Part shown: one piece after another, positions 1 through 7,446 of the stretch
How positions within the stretch are numbered: the stretch's first letter is position 1
Layout: the number at the start of each line of letters is the position of its first letter
NCBI GenBank assembly: GCA_900318855.1
Contig: ONMG01000223.1
Coordinates: 1-16,301, forward strand
From: an uncultured Prevotella sp.
GTDB lineage: Bacteria > Bacteroidota > Bacteroidia > Bacteroidales > Bacteroidaceae
Reading direction: 5' to 3'
DNA: 16,301 bases
Notes under the pieces: generated by a model
What the model was told of the DNA's origin: nothing
What the model saw: the letters and a program-made list of their open reading frames with translations, nothing else
The model's database searches: none
Made by a program: the position numbers and the translations under genes

Positions 1-290
1 CCTGATTTAGGGTAGTGGTTCTAACTGCAAGACCACCCAGCGACAAGGCGGAACTTAGGCACAAGGTGGGTTCCCAAAATGGGAATGTACTCACAGCAGT
101 TACCCAGGCATCACCTTCGGCCTATCCCTGCCCTCTCATCTAACCACATAGCACTAAAAGTCCGTGAAGCGTCTGCGGTCGTCCGTGACAACATCTCTTC
201 GCAGCAAAAGAAGCTTCCTCGGTCGTCTGTGGTTAGTCCCCGTGCTGCCCTGGGAGCAGCAGCCTGCGGCATCGCCTCTGTCCGTGTGGC
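1..290. other. Gene-free stretch downstream of the thiamine operon
   Basis: No open frame here looks like a gene on either strand. Visible structures are a hairpin at 66-94 (listed separately), a short inverted repeat TGCTGC/GCAGCA at 243-261 lying 30 bases past the kinase stop codon, and two related 20-mers at 167-186 and 211-230 that match at 16 of 20 positions, 44 bases apart. The 243-261 hairpin could help end the minus-strand operon but has no T-run. I recognise no RNA family. Confidence 0.5.
66..94. other. Strong hairpin of unknown role
   Basis: The arms GTGGG-TTCCCA and TGGGAA-(TGTA)-CTCAC pair around an AAA loop. There are six perfect inner pairs, then a four-base bulge and five outer pairs including one G.T wobble. 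No T-run follows on either strand, so it is not a standard terminator. It may be part of a gene or RNA lying left of the window. Confidence 0.4.
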
Positions 291-977
291 TTATTCGCCC
301 TTGGCCTTGTAGGTGCGAAAGACGAGGTAGGGCCCGTCGGCGCTGAATTCCACGCTCCGTCCCGTACATTCATTGAGTGTGCCCTGCCACCATTCGCGGT
401 AAGGATAGCTCTGCCAGCGCAGTCCCTTGCTCTCGAACCGTTTGCAACCGAGATTGAAGATGGACATCTGCTGACGGGCAAAGGTGGTCAGCGTGGCATT
501 GCCGGCGCAGGCTACGAACCAGCCATAGTCGGTGAACATCTCCGGCCGTATTCCCATCTCCCTGCGGTAGTATCCCATCAGCGCGATGTTCCCCAGGGTA
601 TGGTCCTCGCGCTTTCCCGTGGCCCCGAGATAAGCGATGCGGCGCGGAGAGGCTCCGGGGAGCGTGAGTGCGAACCGCGTCGCCTTGGTGAGGTCGTTGT
701 AGTCCTGCTCATCCACCTGCGTGATGATGTCGGCGTATTCCCTTTTTATTCCCGCCGGGAGACTGTCACCGTCGCCCACGACAAACAACCGTCCTTCCGT
801 CCTTGCCCTTTCGGCTTCCTCGGGCTGATGGCCGAGCAGTGTGGTGAAAGCTCCGTCGCAGCACACCAGCCGTCGGGCCTCATGCAGGATGCTGAGGGGC
901 TCCGGTGCTGAGGGGAAATCGCCGTCGGCCAGTATCACCGCGTCGAAACTGTTGTCAATGTCATTCGTTTCCGTCAT
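291..977 (-). CDS. thiN: Thiamine pyrophosphokinase
   Basis: This enzyme transfers pyrophosphate from ATP to thiamine, making the cofactor thiamine pyrophosphate (TPP) in the cytoplasm. The 228-aa product has the family's usual length. Family motifs are visible: VILADGDFPS near residue 14, CCDGAF at 39-44, the acidic VGDGDS at 67-72, the DYNDLTK segment at 92-98 and GATGKREDHTLGN at 118-130. I chose the ATG at 977 over an in-frame ATG at 1022 because the product then starts just before the conserved core, and the start lies two bases after the PnuC-type gene's stop, typical of operon spacing. It is the last gene of the TPP-riboswitch operon, so it traps and activates imported thiamine. No key residue appears to be missing. 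Confidence 0.93.
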   Translation of the reverse strand: MTETNDIDNSFDAVILADGDFPSAPEPLSILHEARRLVCCDGAFTTLLGHQPEEAERARTEGRLFVVGDGDSLPAGIKREYADIITQVDEQDYNDLTKATRFALTLPGASPRRIAYLGATGKREDHTLGNIALMGYYRREMGIRPEMFTDYGWFVACAGNATLTTFARQQMSIFNLGCKRFESKGLRWQSYPYREWWQGTLNECTGRSVEFSADGPYLVFRTYKAKGE

Positions 978-979
978 TG

Positions 980-1564
980 TCAATTCTTTTGCTGATTCGG
1001 GCGCTTCATCATGCGCCGCCATTTGAGGTATCCCACCACGGCCATCGGAACGTAGATGCCGTAGAGAACGGCCGTGAAGGGAATGCCCTTGTAGACATAG
1101 AGCAGCGCCAGTTCAGCGTCGACCACCACCCATATCAGCCACTGTTCGACATATTTGCGTGCCAGCCACCACAGTCCCACGAAGCTCAGCGCATTGCCGA
1201 AGGCGTCGGCCACGGGCACCGTGGAATTGGTGTAGCTGACCAGCACCAGCCATACTATGGCCCAGGCGATGAGGAAGAACAGCAGGGAGGGCAGCAGCAC
1301 GCTGCGCCGGACCCGCGTGATGGGCATGTCCTCGCCCGCCGTCTGCCCCTTCTTGCGTCCGAACTTCCATACCAGCAGACCGTAGACGGCGGCGCCGGTG
1401 TAGTAGACCTGCATACCGAAGTCGGCGTAGAGTCCGGCTTCAAGATAGACGAACATGTAGACCACGGGCATGATGACTCCGGTTATCCAGAGCCAGGGGC
1501 TGGCCTTGTATTCCTGCCAGATGTAGATGAGGCCGATGACGGCACCTATGAGATCGAGCGTCAT
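980..1564 (-). CDS. pnuT: PnuC-family vitamin transporter, probably thiamine (PnuT)
   Basis: The product is a 194-aa, very hydrophobic inner-membrane protein with about seven helices. Features are an N-terminal LIGAVIGLIYIWQEYK segment, WLWITG near residue 25 and a tryptophan-rich late helix (EQWLIWVVVDAE, about 140-151). These fit the PnuC family of facilitated vitamin transporters. PnuC itself carries nicotinamide riboside. The name PnuT is given to members in thiamine loci. Here the gene sits between a TonB receptor and thiamine pyrophosphokinase, downstream of a TPP riboswitch, so thiamine is the likely substrate; that rests on context, not on a substrate-specific residue I can identify. 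Uptake by this family is usually driven by intracellular phosphorylation, which the next gene provides. The start lies 36 bases after the receptor's stop codon. Confidence 0.88.
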   Translation of the reverse strand: MTLDLIGAVIGLIYIWQEYKASPWLWITGVIMPVVYMFVYLEAGLYADFGMQVYYTGAAVYGLLVWKFGRKKGQTAGEDMPITRVRRSVLLPSLLFFLIAWAIVWLVLVSYTNSTVPVADAFGNALSFVGLWWLARKYVEQWLIWVVVDAELALLYVYKGIPFTAVLYGIYVPMAVVGYLKWRRMMKRPNQQKN

Positions 1565-1600
1565 GTGTGGATAGTGGCTGATGTAGGGGCGCTGAGGGTC

Positions 1601-3985
1601 TCAGAACGTGAGGCTCAGGTGGGCCATCCAATTGAACGGTGCGCTGGGAGCGAAGCCTGCCTCGTAGAGGTCGTCGTTGCAGTAGGCTTCCACGGCTCCG
1701 TTGGCGTTCGTACGATACTTGGGAGCGGCCCAGCCGTTGTTGTCGTATTTGGCGTTGAAGAGGTTGTAGAGCGTCATGCCCACGGCGGCTTCCTTGAGTC
1801 CGAACTGCTTCAGCTGGAAGTGGTAGCTCAGGTTGAGGTTCGTGTTGAAGTGGCTTTTTAGCGTCATGCCCACGGTGCGGTCGAGCTTTCCGTCCACGTA
1901 GTTGTTGTAGCTGTCGAAGTCGGTATTCGTGAGATACTGCTTGCTGATGTACTGGCTCTGCACGCTGGCATTGAATCCGGAGTAGTTGAAGGTGAGGATG
2001 TTGTTCAGAATGAAGTCGGGCGAGAAGGCGGTGTGGGTGTCGCCGAGGTTGACTGCCTTGCCGTCGTCGAGGCTCACCGTCCAGTCTTTATTGATGCTGC
2101 GTGCAAAGGTGGCGTTGATGTCCCAGCGGAAGAAGTCGCAGGGCTTCCAGGCGCCTTCGAGCTCGATGCCCTCGCGATAGGACTTGCCGCTGTTATCGTT
2201 GCTGGCCTTCATCTCACCAATGTCGTCGAGTTCTCCGGTGAGGACGTACTGATGGTTGTAGTACATGTAGTAGAGGTTGACGCCTGCCGTGAATCGCGGG
2301 CTCTCGTAGCGGTAGCCCAGTTCCCAGTCCTGCAACTTCTCGGCTTTCAGATGGTTCACGTAGTTGTTCTGATAGTCGTTGCGCGTGGGCTCCTTATGGC
2401 TGACGGCGTAGGAGGCGTAGAAGCGGTTGTGGCTGTCGGCCTGATAGTTGAGTCCGGCCTTGGGATTGAAGAAGTCGAAGTCGTCGTGAGCCCACAGCTT
2501 GTTGTCGGGGTTCGTGCCATACCAGTCGCCGGGGTCCTGCAGACGGAAGCCCACGTGGCGGTATTGCAAGTCGACGTAGGCGTTGAGTCCGGGCAGGAAG
2601 GTCCATGCGGCCTTGGCGTAGACATTGAAGTCGCTCTTCCAGGCTTCGTTGCGGTAGTACTCGAAGTCGGGATAGGTGATGTGGGTGTTGGTGTAGGGGC
2701 GCGTGACGGCGTTGCCGTCGGCATCGTAGAGCTGGTCGCCGCTCTTGCTGTAGAAGCCGAGGTAGGGGACGTCGCTCTCCCAGGTCACGCGTCCGAAGTG
2801 TTTGCCGTCGTAGCGGTTCCATCCTGCGCCGAGGGTTGCCGTGAGGTCCTTCTTGTTGTCGTAGTTGATACTGGCGATGGCACCGTAGAAGTCGTTGTCC
2901 ATCTTCTTCTGTCTCACGAGGTCGCCCATGACGTGCGAGAAGTAGGTGGTGCCGTTGTTGGTGATGTTCACGTTCTTGTCGTTCTCGGCCAGTCCGTAGT
3001 CAGCCCATGAGCGGTCGCTCTTGTACTCCTCGTAGTAGCCCTGTCCTTTGGTGTAGTGGAAGGCCACATTGAAGTTCCAGTGGTTGTTCAGCAGCTGGTC
3101 CCAGATGAGCTGGTAGTTCTGCTGGTGGTAGTTGACGGTCTGCCCGTCGTAGTAGCGCATGTTGCCCTGTGCGTCGTAGTAGAGTCCGCAGGAGTTGAAG
3201 CGGCGTCCATAGAGTTCCTGCTCGTATTTGGATGCATAGTTCCAGGCATGATAAGTGCGCTCCGTACCGTTGAAGGTGAGGAATTTCACCATGGTGTTGT
3301 CGCCGAAGTAGCCCGCTTGCAGGAAATAGGAGTTGAGCTTGGTGGAAGCCCTGTCGAGATAGCCCTTGGAGCCGATGTTGGAGAGCCGTCCCTGCAGCCC
3401 CCAGTGGCCTCCGAGCAGTCCCGTTCCGAAGCGCAGTGTCTCTTTATGGCTGTAGTAGCTGCCGGCGCTGGCGTCGAGCCCGATGAAAGGCTTCACGCCG
3501 ATGTTTTCTGTCTGCATATTCAGTGTAGCTCCGAAGGCTCCCGAGCCGTTGGTCGAGGTGCCGGCACCGCGCTGCAGCTGCATGCTCTGCACGGAGGAGG
3601 CGAAGTCGCCCATATTGACGAAGTACACCTGCGAGCTCTCGGCGTCGTTGAGGGGGATGCCGTTGGCTGTGATGTTGATTCTCGAGGGGTCGACACCGCG
3701 CACGCGGATGGAGGTGTAGCCGATGCCGTTGCCTGCATCCGACGTAGTGGTCACCGAGGGCGAGAGCGAGAGGATGTAGGGCACGTCGAGACCGAAGTTA
3801 AGTTGCTTGATTTGATTCTGATTGAGGGTGGAGTAGGCCACGGGGGTTTTCTTGTTGGCCCTTGTCGAAACCACCTGTACGCTCTGAAGCTCGTAAGTGC
3901 GCAGCGAGTCGGTGCTGCCGTTGCCAGCCATTGCTGAGAGGACCGCGCACGCCAGCACAGTCGTCATTAAAAGATTCTTTTTCAT
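1601..3985 (-). CDS. TonB-dependent outer-membrane receptor, probably for thiamine
   Basis: The 794-aa product starts with a signal peptide (residues 1-20, cleavage likely after AMA). A TonB-box-like LQSVQVVST lies near residue 33, followed by a plug domain with the typical IRVRGVDPSRINITANGIPLN and QRGAGTSTNGSGAFG segments. A long beta-barrel follows, rich in aromatic strands, ending in a terminal phenylalanine (AHLSLTF) as outer-membrane barrels usually do. It lacks the N-terminal carboxypeptidase-like extension common in SusC proteins, so it resembles a vitamin or siderophore receptor rather than a glycan receptor. Being the first gene after a TPP riboswitch, and followed by a PnuC-type transporter and thiamine kinase, it probably carries thiamine or its phosphates across the outer membrane using TonB energy. 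An AGGTG lies a few bases before the ATG. Confidence 0.92.
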   Translation of the reverse strand: MKKNLLMTTVLACAVLSAMAGNGSTDSLRTYELQSVQVVSTRANKKTPVAYSTLNQNQIKQLNFGLDVPYILSLSPSVTTTSDAGNGIGYTSIRVRGVDPSRINITANGIPLNDAESSQVYFVNMGDFASSVQSMQLQRGAGTSTNGSGAFGATLNMQTENIGVKPFIGLDASAGSYYSHKETLRFGTGLLGGHWGLQGRLSNIGSKGYLDRASTKLNSYFLQAGYFGDNTMVKFLTFNGTERTYHAWNYASKYEQELYGRRFNSCGLYYDAQGNMRYYDGQTVNYHQQNYQLIWDQLLNNHWNFNVAFHYTKGQGYYEEYKSDRSWADYGLAENDKNVNITNNGTTYFSHVMGDLVRQKKMDNDFYGAIASINYDNKKDLTATLGAGWNRYDGKHFGRVTWESDVPYLGFYSKSGDQLYDADGNAVTRPYTNTHITYPDFEYYRNEAWKSDFNVYAKAAWTFLPGLNAYVDLQYRHVGFRLQDPGDWYGTNPDNKLWAHDDFDFFNPKAGLNYQADSHNRFYASYAVSHKEPTRNDYQNNYVNHLKAEKLQDWELGYRYESPRFTAGVNLYYMYYNHQYVLTGELDDIGEMKASNDNSGKSYREGIELEGAWKPCDFFRWDINATFARSINKDWTVSLDDGKAVNLGDTHTAFSPDFILNNILTFNYSGFNASVQSQYISKQYLTNTDFDSYNNYVDGKLDRTVGMTLKSHFNTNLNLSYHFQLKQFGLKEAAVGMTLYNLFNAKYDNNGWAAPKYRTNANGAVEAYCNDDLYEAGFAPSAPFNWMAHLSLTF

Positions 3986-4033
3986 GAATCACCTGTAAAA
4001 TTAGAATAATATTAAAGGGATATTGGATGCCTT

Positions 4034-4110
4034 GTTCCCTACGACGGCATTACCCGTATCAGGTTCCTGGGTATAATCTCAGCCCGGGCAACAGCCCGAG
4101 CACCCCTTAG
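4034..4110 (-). promoter_or_regulatory. TPP riboswitch (THI box)
   Basis: Read on the minus strand, the element shows the conserved TPP aptamer parts in order: GGGGTGC, a variable hairpin, GGCTGAGA, TACCC, GAACCTGAT, GGGTAATGCC and GTAGGGAA. These form the pyrimidine-sensing arm (CTGAGA) and the pyrophosphate-sensing arm of the known fold. It lies 48 bases before the TonB receptor's ATG and downstream of a recognisable promoter. TPP binding should turn off the receptor-transporter-kinase operon. The segment between aptamer and ATG is AT-rich and holds a possible Shine-Dalgarno site. I cannot see an unambiguous terminator, so control of translation initiation is as likely as attenuation. Confidence 0.96.
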
Positions 4111-4131
4111 CCTCCATTCTGAAAGCCGCTG

Positions 4132-4162
4132 CAAAGTTAGTGCTTTCTACCGAAACTGCAAA
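4132..4162 (-). promoter_or_regulatory. Bacteroidetes-type promoter of the thiamine operon
   Basis: On the minus strand a -33 box TTTG (4162-4159) and a -7 box TAACTTTG (4139-4132) are separated by 19 bases, matching the known Bacteroidetes consensus TTTG / TAnnTTTG. Transcription should start near 4128, which places the whole TPP aptamer inside the leader. Confidence 0.85.
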
Positions 4163-4214
4163 GGAAACGAGGCATGAATATTGGAAACCGGCGTGCTCAG
4201 GCCCCGCGGCGAAG

Positions 4215-4240
4215 GCTAAGGCTCGCTGTTGAACCTTAGC
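4215..4240. terminator. Hairpin between ribD and the thiamine promoter
   Basis: GCTAAGG (4215-4221) pairs with CCTTAGC (4234-4240). It lies 27 bases beyond the ribD stop codon and upstream of the thiamine operon promoter on the same strand, the expected place for a ribD terminator. No T-run follows, so the role is uncertain. Confidence 0.35.
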
Positions 4241-4266
4241 TGGGAAGCATTGCGCCGTTGCCGATT

Positions 4267-5274
4267 TCAATCATGGAGATAGGTGGCGATGATATTGCCG
4301 TCAAAGTCCTCGCGGCTCTCCTGTCGGATGCCGTCGGGCAGCCGGGGTGCCGCGATTCCCGTGCCGAGCAGCAGGGGAGTGGTCTCCACGCGCAGCTCAT
4401 CCCAGAGCCCGGCCTGCAGAAAAGCGTTGAGCGTGACGGCACCTCCCTCCACGATGAGGCTCTGCCGGCCTTCTTCCCACAGGTGGCTGAGGGCGTCGCC
4501 GATGCCGGAGGCCCGAAAGAAACCGTCGGGAACACCGGCGTCGCTGTGGCTCAGCACGATGCGCTCGGGAGCAGGACCGCTCCAGTGGCGCACGTTGAGT
4601 TGCGGAGCATCCGTGGTGAGCGTATTGCGGCCGATGAGAATGGCGTCGTACTCTGTGCGCAGGTTGTGGGAGAGCATGAAGGTGAAGGGGGTGGAGAGGC
4701 TCACCCGCTGCTCGCGGTTGCCGATGTAGCCGTCGGCACTCTGAGCCCACTTGAGCAGAATGTAGGGGCGCCGGAGGGTGTTGAAGGTGATGAAACGGCG
4801 GTTGAGCTCCTCACATTCCTTGCCAAGCACACCCACCGTCACCCGAATGCCGGCGTCGAGCAGCTTGCGGATGCCGCGTCCGCTCACTTTGGCGAAGGGG
4901 TCGATGCAGCCCACCACGACACGGGGCACGCCCTTCCGGATGATGAGGTCGGCGCAGGGCGGGGTGCGTCCATAGTGCGAGCAGGGTTCCAGACTCACGT
5001 AGAGGGTGGCCGAGGTGAGCAGTGGCTCGTCGGCAGGCCGCACCGAGGCAAAACAGTTGACTTCGGCATGACCTTCGCCACAGCGCACGTGGTAGCCCTC
5101 GCCGATGATTCTCTCTCCACTCACGAGCACGGCGCCGACCATCGGATTGGGCTTGGCATTGCGGCGCCCTCCGCGCGCCAGCTGAAGGCAGCGGCGCATG
5201 AAGCGCTCGTCGGTCGCCGTCACCGTGGAGTCGCAGCGACGTAAAATTTCACTTATTCCTACTTCTTGTTCCAT
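4267..5274 (-). CDS. ribD: Bifunctional riboflavin deaminase/reductase RibD
   Basis: RibD deaminates the pyrimidine product of GTP cyclohydrolase II and then reduces its ribose ring, the second and third steps of riboflavin synthesis. The 335-aa length fits the two-domain protein. The N-terminal deaminase shows PNPMVGAV near 43-49, the zinc-binding and catalytic H69-A-E71, and PCSHYGRTPPC with C98 and C107. The C-terminal NADPH-dependent reductase includes KWAQSADGYIG, GRNTLTTDAP and VEGGAVTLNAF. The first 20 or so residues extend beyond the usual family start, but 5274 is the only ATG ahead of the conserved deaminase start, so I kept it. It is divergent from prmC with 22 bases between start codons. 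I see no clear promoter for it in that gap. Confidence 0.94.
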   Translation of the reverse strand: MEQEVGISEILRRCDSTVTATDERFMRRCLQLARGGRRNAKPNPMVGAVLVSGERIIGEGYHVRCGEGHAEVNCFASVRPADEPLLTSATLYVSLEPCSHYGRTPPCADLIIRKGVPRVVVGCIDPFAKVSGRGIRKLLDAGIRVTVGVLGKECEELNRRFITFNTLRRPYILLKWAQSADGYIGNREQRVSLSTPFTFMLSHNLRTEYDAILIGRNTLTTDAPQLNVRHWSGPAPERIVLSHSDAGVPDGFFRASGIGDALSHLWEEGRQSLIVEGGAVTLNAFLQAGLWDELRVETTPLLLGTGIAAPRLPDGIRQESREDFDGNIIATYLHD

Positions 5275-5283
5275 ATTTTTCCC

Positions 5284-5291
5284 TATCTTTG
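5284..5291 (+). promoter_or_regulatory. -7 box TATCTTTG directly before prmC
   Basis: TATCTTTG ends five bases before the prmC ATG at 5297. In Bacteroidetes, transcription starts a few bases after this box, so the mRNA would begin almost at the ATG. At the preferred 19-base distance upstream there is only a weak -33 match (ACTT). Confidence 0.6.
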
Positions 5292-5296
5292 CACCG

Positions 5297-6139
5297 ATGA
5301 CTTACACCGAAATGTGGCATTCGCTGGCCTCTGTCTACGACAGTAGCGAGGCTAAGGCTGTCGTCAGGCTCCTGCTTGGCGATCTCTTCGGCTTTACGCT
5401 CACCGATATTGTCAGTGGCAAAGTTAGTGAATTATCAGCAGAAAGCACCCTTCTCCTTGAGGAAAAGATGCGAAGGCTGAGGGAAGGCGAGCCCGTGCAG
5501 TATGTTACGGGGCAGGCGCTCTTCTGTGGACGGAGCTTCTCGGTGGGGCCGGGAGTGCTTATCCCCAGGCCCGAGCCCGAGGATTTGGTAGCGCTGGTGG
5601 AACGCGCTCTGATGGCGATGCCGCACGACGGTCCACTACGAATCGTCGATGCCGGTACGGGCTCGGGCTGCATAGCCTGCACCCTGGCTTTGGACGTGCC
5701 GCAGTCGGAGGTCACAGCCTGGGATGTGTCGGCAGCGGCCATCCGCAGGGCCAAGGCTAATGCCGCAAGCCTCGGAGCCGCGGTCGACGTCGTGAGCCGC
5801 GACATGCTCAGTCTGCCCATGGAAGACTCCTGTTGGGATGTCATCGTGAGCAATCCGCCCTACGTGCTCGAAAGTGAGTGTGCCCATATGGATCGCAACG
5901 TGGTCGGCTACGAACCGCAGGAGGCGCTCTTTGTGCCCGATACCAACGGGCTGCGCTTCTATCGGGCGCTCGCCGACTATGCGCTCACGGCCTTGCGAGG
6001 GGGCGGAATCATGGCTTTCGAGATTAACCCCCTCTGCGCCCCGGCCTTGGAGCAGTTGCTTCGGGAAAAGGGATTCCAGGAAGTAGAATTAGCGCACGAC
6101 CGCTACGGGCGGCAGCGCTTTATTACAGCTAAACGATGA
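5297..6139 (+). CDS. prmC: Peptide chain release factor N5-glutamine methyltransferase
   Basis: PrmC methylates the glutamine of the GGQ motif in release factors RF1 and RF2, using S-adenosylmethionine. The 280-aa product has the N-terminal helical domain that holds the release factor (about 1-85), with GEPVQYVTGQALF at 64-76, then a Rossmann-like methyltransferase domain with DAGTGSG at 118-124. The catalytic NPPY sits at 186-189, followed by the expected EPQEALF segment. The usual IPRPETEEL reads IPRPEPEDL here, a small change. I chose the ATG at 5297 rather than an in-frame upstream ATG at 5198, because the extra residues would run back into ribD and bear no family resemblance. Its stop overlaps the recX start as ATGA. 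Confidence 0.93.
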   Translation: MTYTEMWHSLASVYDSSEAKAVVRLLLGDLFGFTLTDIVSGKVSELSAESTLLLEEKMRRLREGEPVQYVTGQALFCGRSFSVGPGVLIPRPEPEDLVALVERALMAMPHDGPLRIVDAGTGSGCIACTLALDVPQSEVTAWDVSAAAIRRAKANAASLGAAVDVVSRDMLSLPMEDSCWDVIVSNPPYVLESECAHMDRNVVGYEPQEALFVPDTNGLRFYRALADYALTALRGGGIMAFEINPLCAPALEQLLREKGFQEVELAHDRYGRQRFITAKR

Positions 6140-6612
6140 AACAACCAACAACCGAAGAACAGGCCCTTTACCGTCTTTCGGCCCTTTGCTCGAAAGCTGA
6201 GCACTGTTCGGGCGAGATGCTCGCGAAGATGAAGCTCTGGGGCCTTGATGAAGAAGCCCGCGCCCGTGTGCTCGACAAGCTGCAGGCTGATAAGTTTGTT
6301 GACGATGCCCGTTATGCCCGCGCCTTCGTCGACGACAAACTGCGTTATAATGGATGGGGTGCTCTCAAAATTTCGCAGGCGCTGCGCCAAAAGCAGGTGG
6401 AGGGCAGCATCATTGACGAGGCCTTGAGCGAGGTGACGCCCCAGCAGTGGCTCGACGTGCTGATGCCCCTGCTGCAACAGAAGTGGCCTTCGGTCAGCGC
6501 TGCCACCGACTACGAGCGGAGTGTGAAGCTCATCAAGTTTGCTTACGGCCGCGGCTTTCCCATCGACCTCATCCGTAAAGCTGTCGACCGTTTAGGACTT
6601 GAGGAGCCATGA
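6136..6612 (+). CDS. recX: RecX-family regulatory protein
   Basis: RecX binds RecA filaments and limits recombinase activity. The 158-aa product is all-helical in character. It shows the family's repeated three-helix pattern, including the characteristic VDDARYARAFVDDKLRYNGWG region (near 54-74; conserved residues D, R, Y and the closing W-G) and LRQKQVEGSIIDEAL after it. It overlaps prmC by ATGA upstream and comF by ATGA downstream, so the three are probably translationally coupled. recA is not in this window, so the partner is inferred from the family. Confidence 0.88.
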   Translation: MKQPTTEEQALYRLSALCSKAEHCSGEMLAKMKLWGLDEEARARVLDKLQADKFVDDARYARAFVDDKLRYNGWGALKISQALRQKQVEGSIIDEALSEVTPQQWLDVLMPLLQQKWPSVSAATDYERSVKLIKFAYGRGFPIDLIRKAVDRLGLEEP

Positions 6613-7304
6613 GCAGTTGGCTGCATGCCCTCTTCGACTTGCTGGCGCCTCGCCGCTGCGTGGCGTGCGGTCAGCGGCTCACGCAGGCTGAGTCCTTCCT
6701 CTGTTCCTCATGCCTTCTGCAGATGCCCCTCACTCATTTCGTGGAGGATGCCTACGACAATGCCATGGCACGCGCTTTTTGGCTGCGCCTGCCCATTGAG
6801 CGGGCGGCAGCACTCTTCTATTATGAGCCAGGCAATGAGGTGGCGCAGCTGGTGAAGGACATCAAATACCGCGGCAACCGTGAGCTCGGTATCTATGCCG
6901 GCAGGATGCTGGCAGAGACTTTTGCACCCTATGGCTTCTTCGACGGTATCGACGGCTTGGTGCCCGTTCCACTGGCCCGTAAGCGTGAGCGCGAGCGGGG
7001 ATTCAATCAGAGCGACCTCATCGTCCGGGGCATGGCCAGCGTCGTGGGATTGCCCGTGATGGACGATGTGGTGGCCCGAATCGTCTATCAGCAGAGTCAG
7101 ACTCATCTGAGCTACGTGGAACGGAACGACAATGTGGAGGGAGCCTTCCGGCTTATGGACGGGGCTCGGATAGCAGGACTGCACCTGCTGCTCGTCGACG
7201 ATGTGGTGACCACGGGGGCCACGTGCATAGCCTGCGGACAGGAGCTTGTGAAGGCGGAGGGTGTGAAGCTCAGTGTGGCCTCCCTCGGGTTCACACGCCG
7301 GTAG
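6609..7304 (+). CDS. comF: ComF-family phosphoribosyltransferase-like protein
   Basis: The product is 231 aa. An N-terminal zinc-finger-like motif has four cysteines, C17-x2-C20 and C32-x2-C35. The rest is a type I phosphoribosyltransferase fold with the PRPP-binding loop VDDVVTTGAT at 196-205, plus the family segments VKDIKYRGNRELG and PVPLARKRERERGFNQS. ComF proteins support DNA uptake and related DNA processing in naturally competent bacteria; the exact reaction is not established. It is the last gene of the prmC-recX-comF set and ends with a TAG stop, showing that TAG is used as a stop in this genome. Confidence 0.9.
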   Translation: MSSWLHALFDLLAPRRCVACGQRLTQAESFLCSSCLLQMPLTHFVEDAYDNAMARAFWLRLPIERAAALFYYEPGNEVAQLVKDIKYRGNRELGIYAGRMLAETFAPYGFFDGIDGLVPVPLARKRERERGFNQSDLIVRGMASVVGLPVMDDVVARIVYQQSQTHLSYVERNDNVEGAFRLMDGARIAGLHLLLVDDVVTTGATCIACGQELVKAEGVKLSVASLGFTRR

Positions 7305-7318
7305 CAGGAATCCGGCTG

Positions 7319-7365
7319 GTGCCCTTGTGGGTTCCGGTAGAAGATGTGCCCTTGTGGGTTCCGGT
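7319..7365. repeat. Two direct copies of a 20-base repeat, period 27
   Basis: The 20 bases at 7319-7338 recur without change at 7346-7365; each begins GTGCCCTTGTGG and ends TTCCGGT. The spacer is seven bases. A weaker third trace (GGGTTC ... CCGGTAG) lies at 7288-7304 at the end of comF. The pair sits in the comF-pyrE gap, 46 bases before the pyrE -7 box. I see no inverted symmetry that would make it a terminator. Confidence 0.8.
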
Positions 7366-7410
7366 CAAAAGAAATCGGGCCGCGGATGCGCCACTGTGAA
7401 AGATTTGGAG

Positions 7411-7418
7411 TAACTTTG
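7411..7418 (+). promoter_or_regulatory. -7 box TAACTTTG of the pyrE operon
   Basis: TAACTTTG fits the Bacteroidetes -7 consensus and lies 28 bases before the pyrE ATG. No TTTG is found at the preferred distance; one TTTG at 7404-7407 is too close. The start of the pyrE-argH transcript is expected near 7422. Confidence 0.6.
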
Positions 7419-7446
7419 CAGATAGATTATCATTAATTTAAGTAAT

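Noticed and set aside
905..1861. Long plus-strand open frame opposite the transporter and receptor genes
   Set aside because: It lies antisense to well-supported genes, is rich in Val, Gly, His and Glu as expected from reverse reading of GC-rich codons, and has no domain.
2033..3937. Two long plus-strand open frames (2033-3010, 3056-3937) opposite the TonB receptor
   Set aside because: Low-complexity Val/Gly/Ala-rich products, opposite a clear receptor gene; reading-frame shadows.
4258..5244. A 328-residue plus-strand frame opposite ribD
   Set aside because: ribD on the minus strand carries all catalytic motifs; this product has none and starts inside the ribD stop region.
7319..7365. CRISPR array
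   Set aside because: Only two exact copies with a seven-base spacer and no cas genes; it does not have array geometry.
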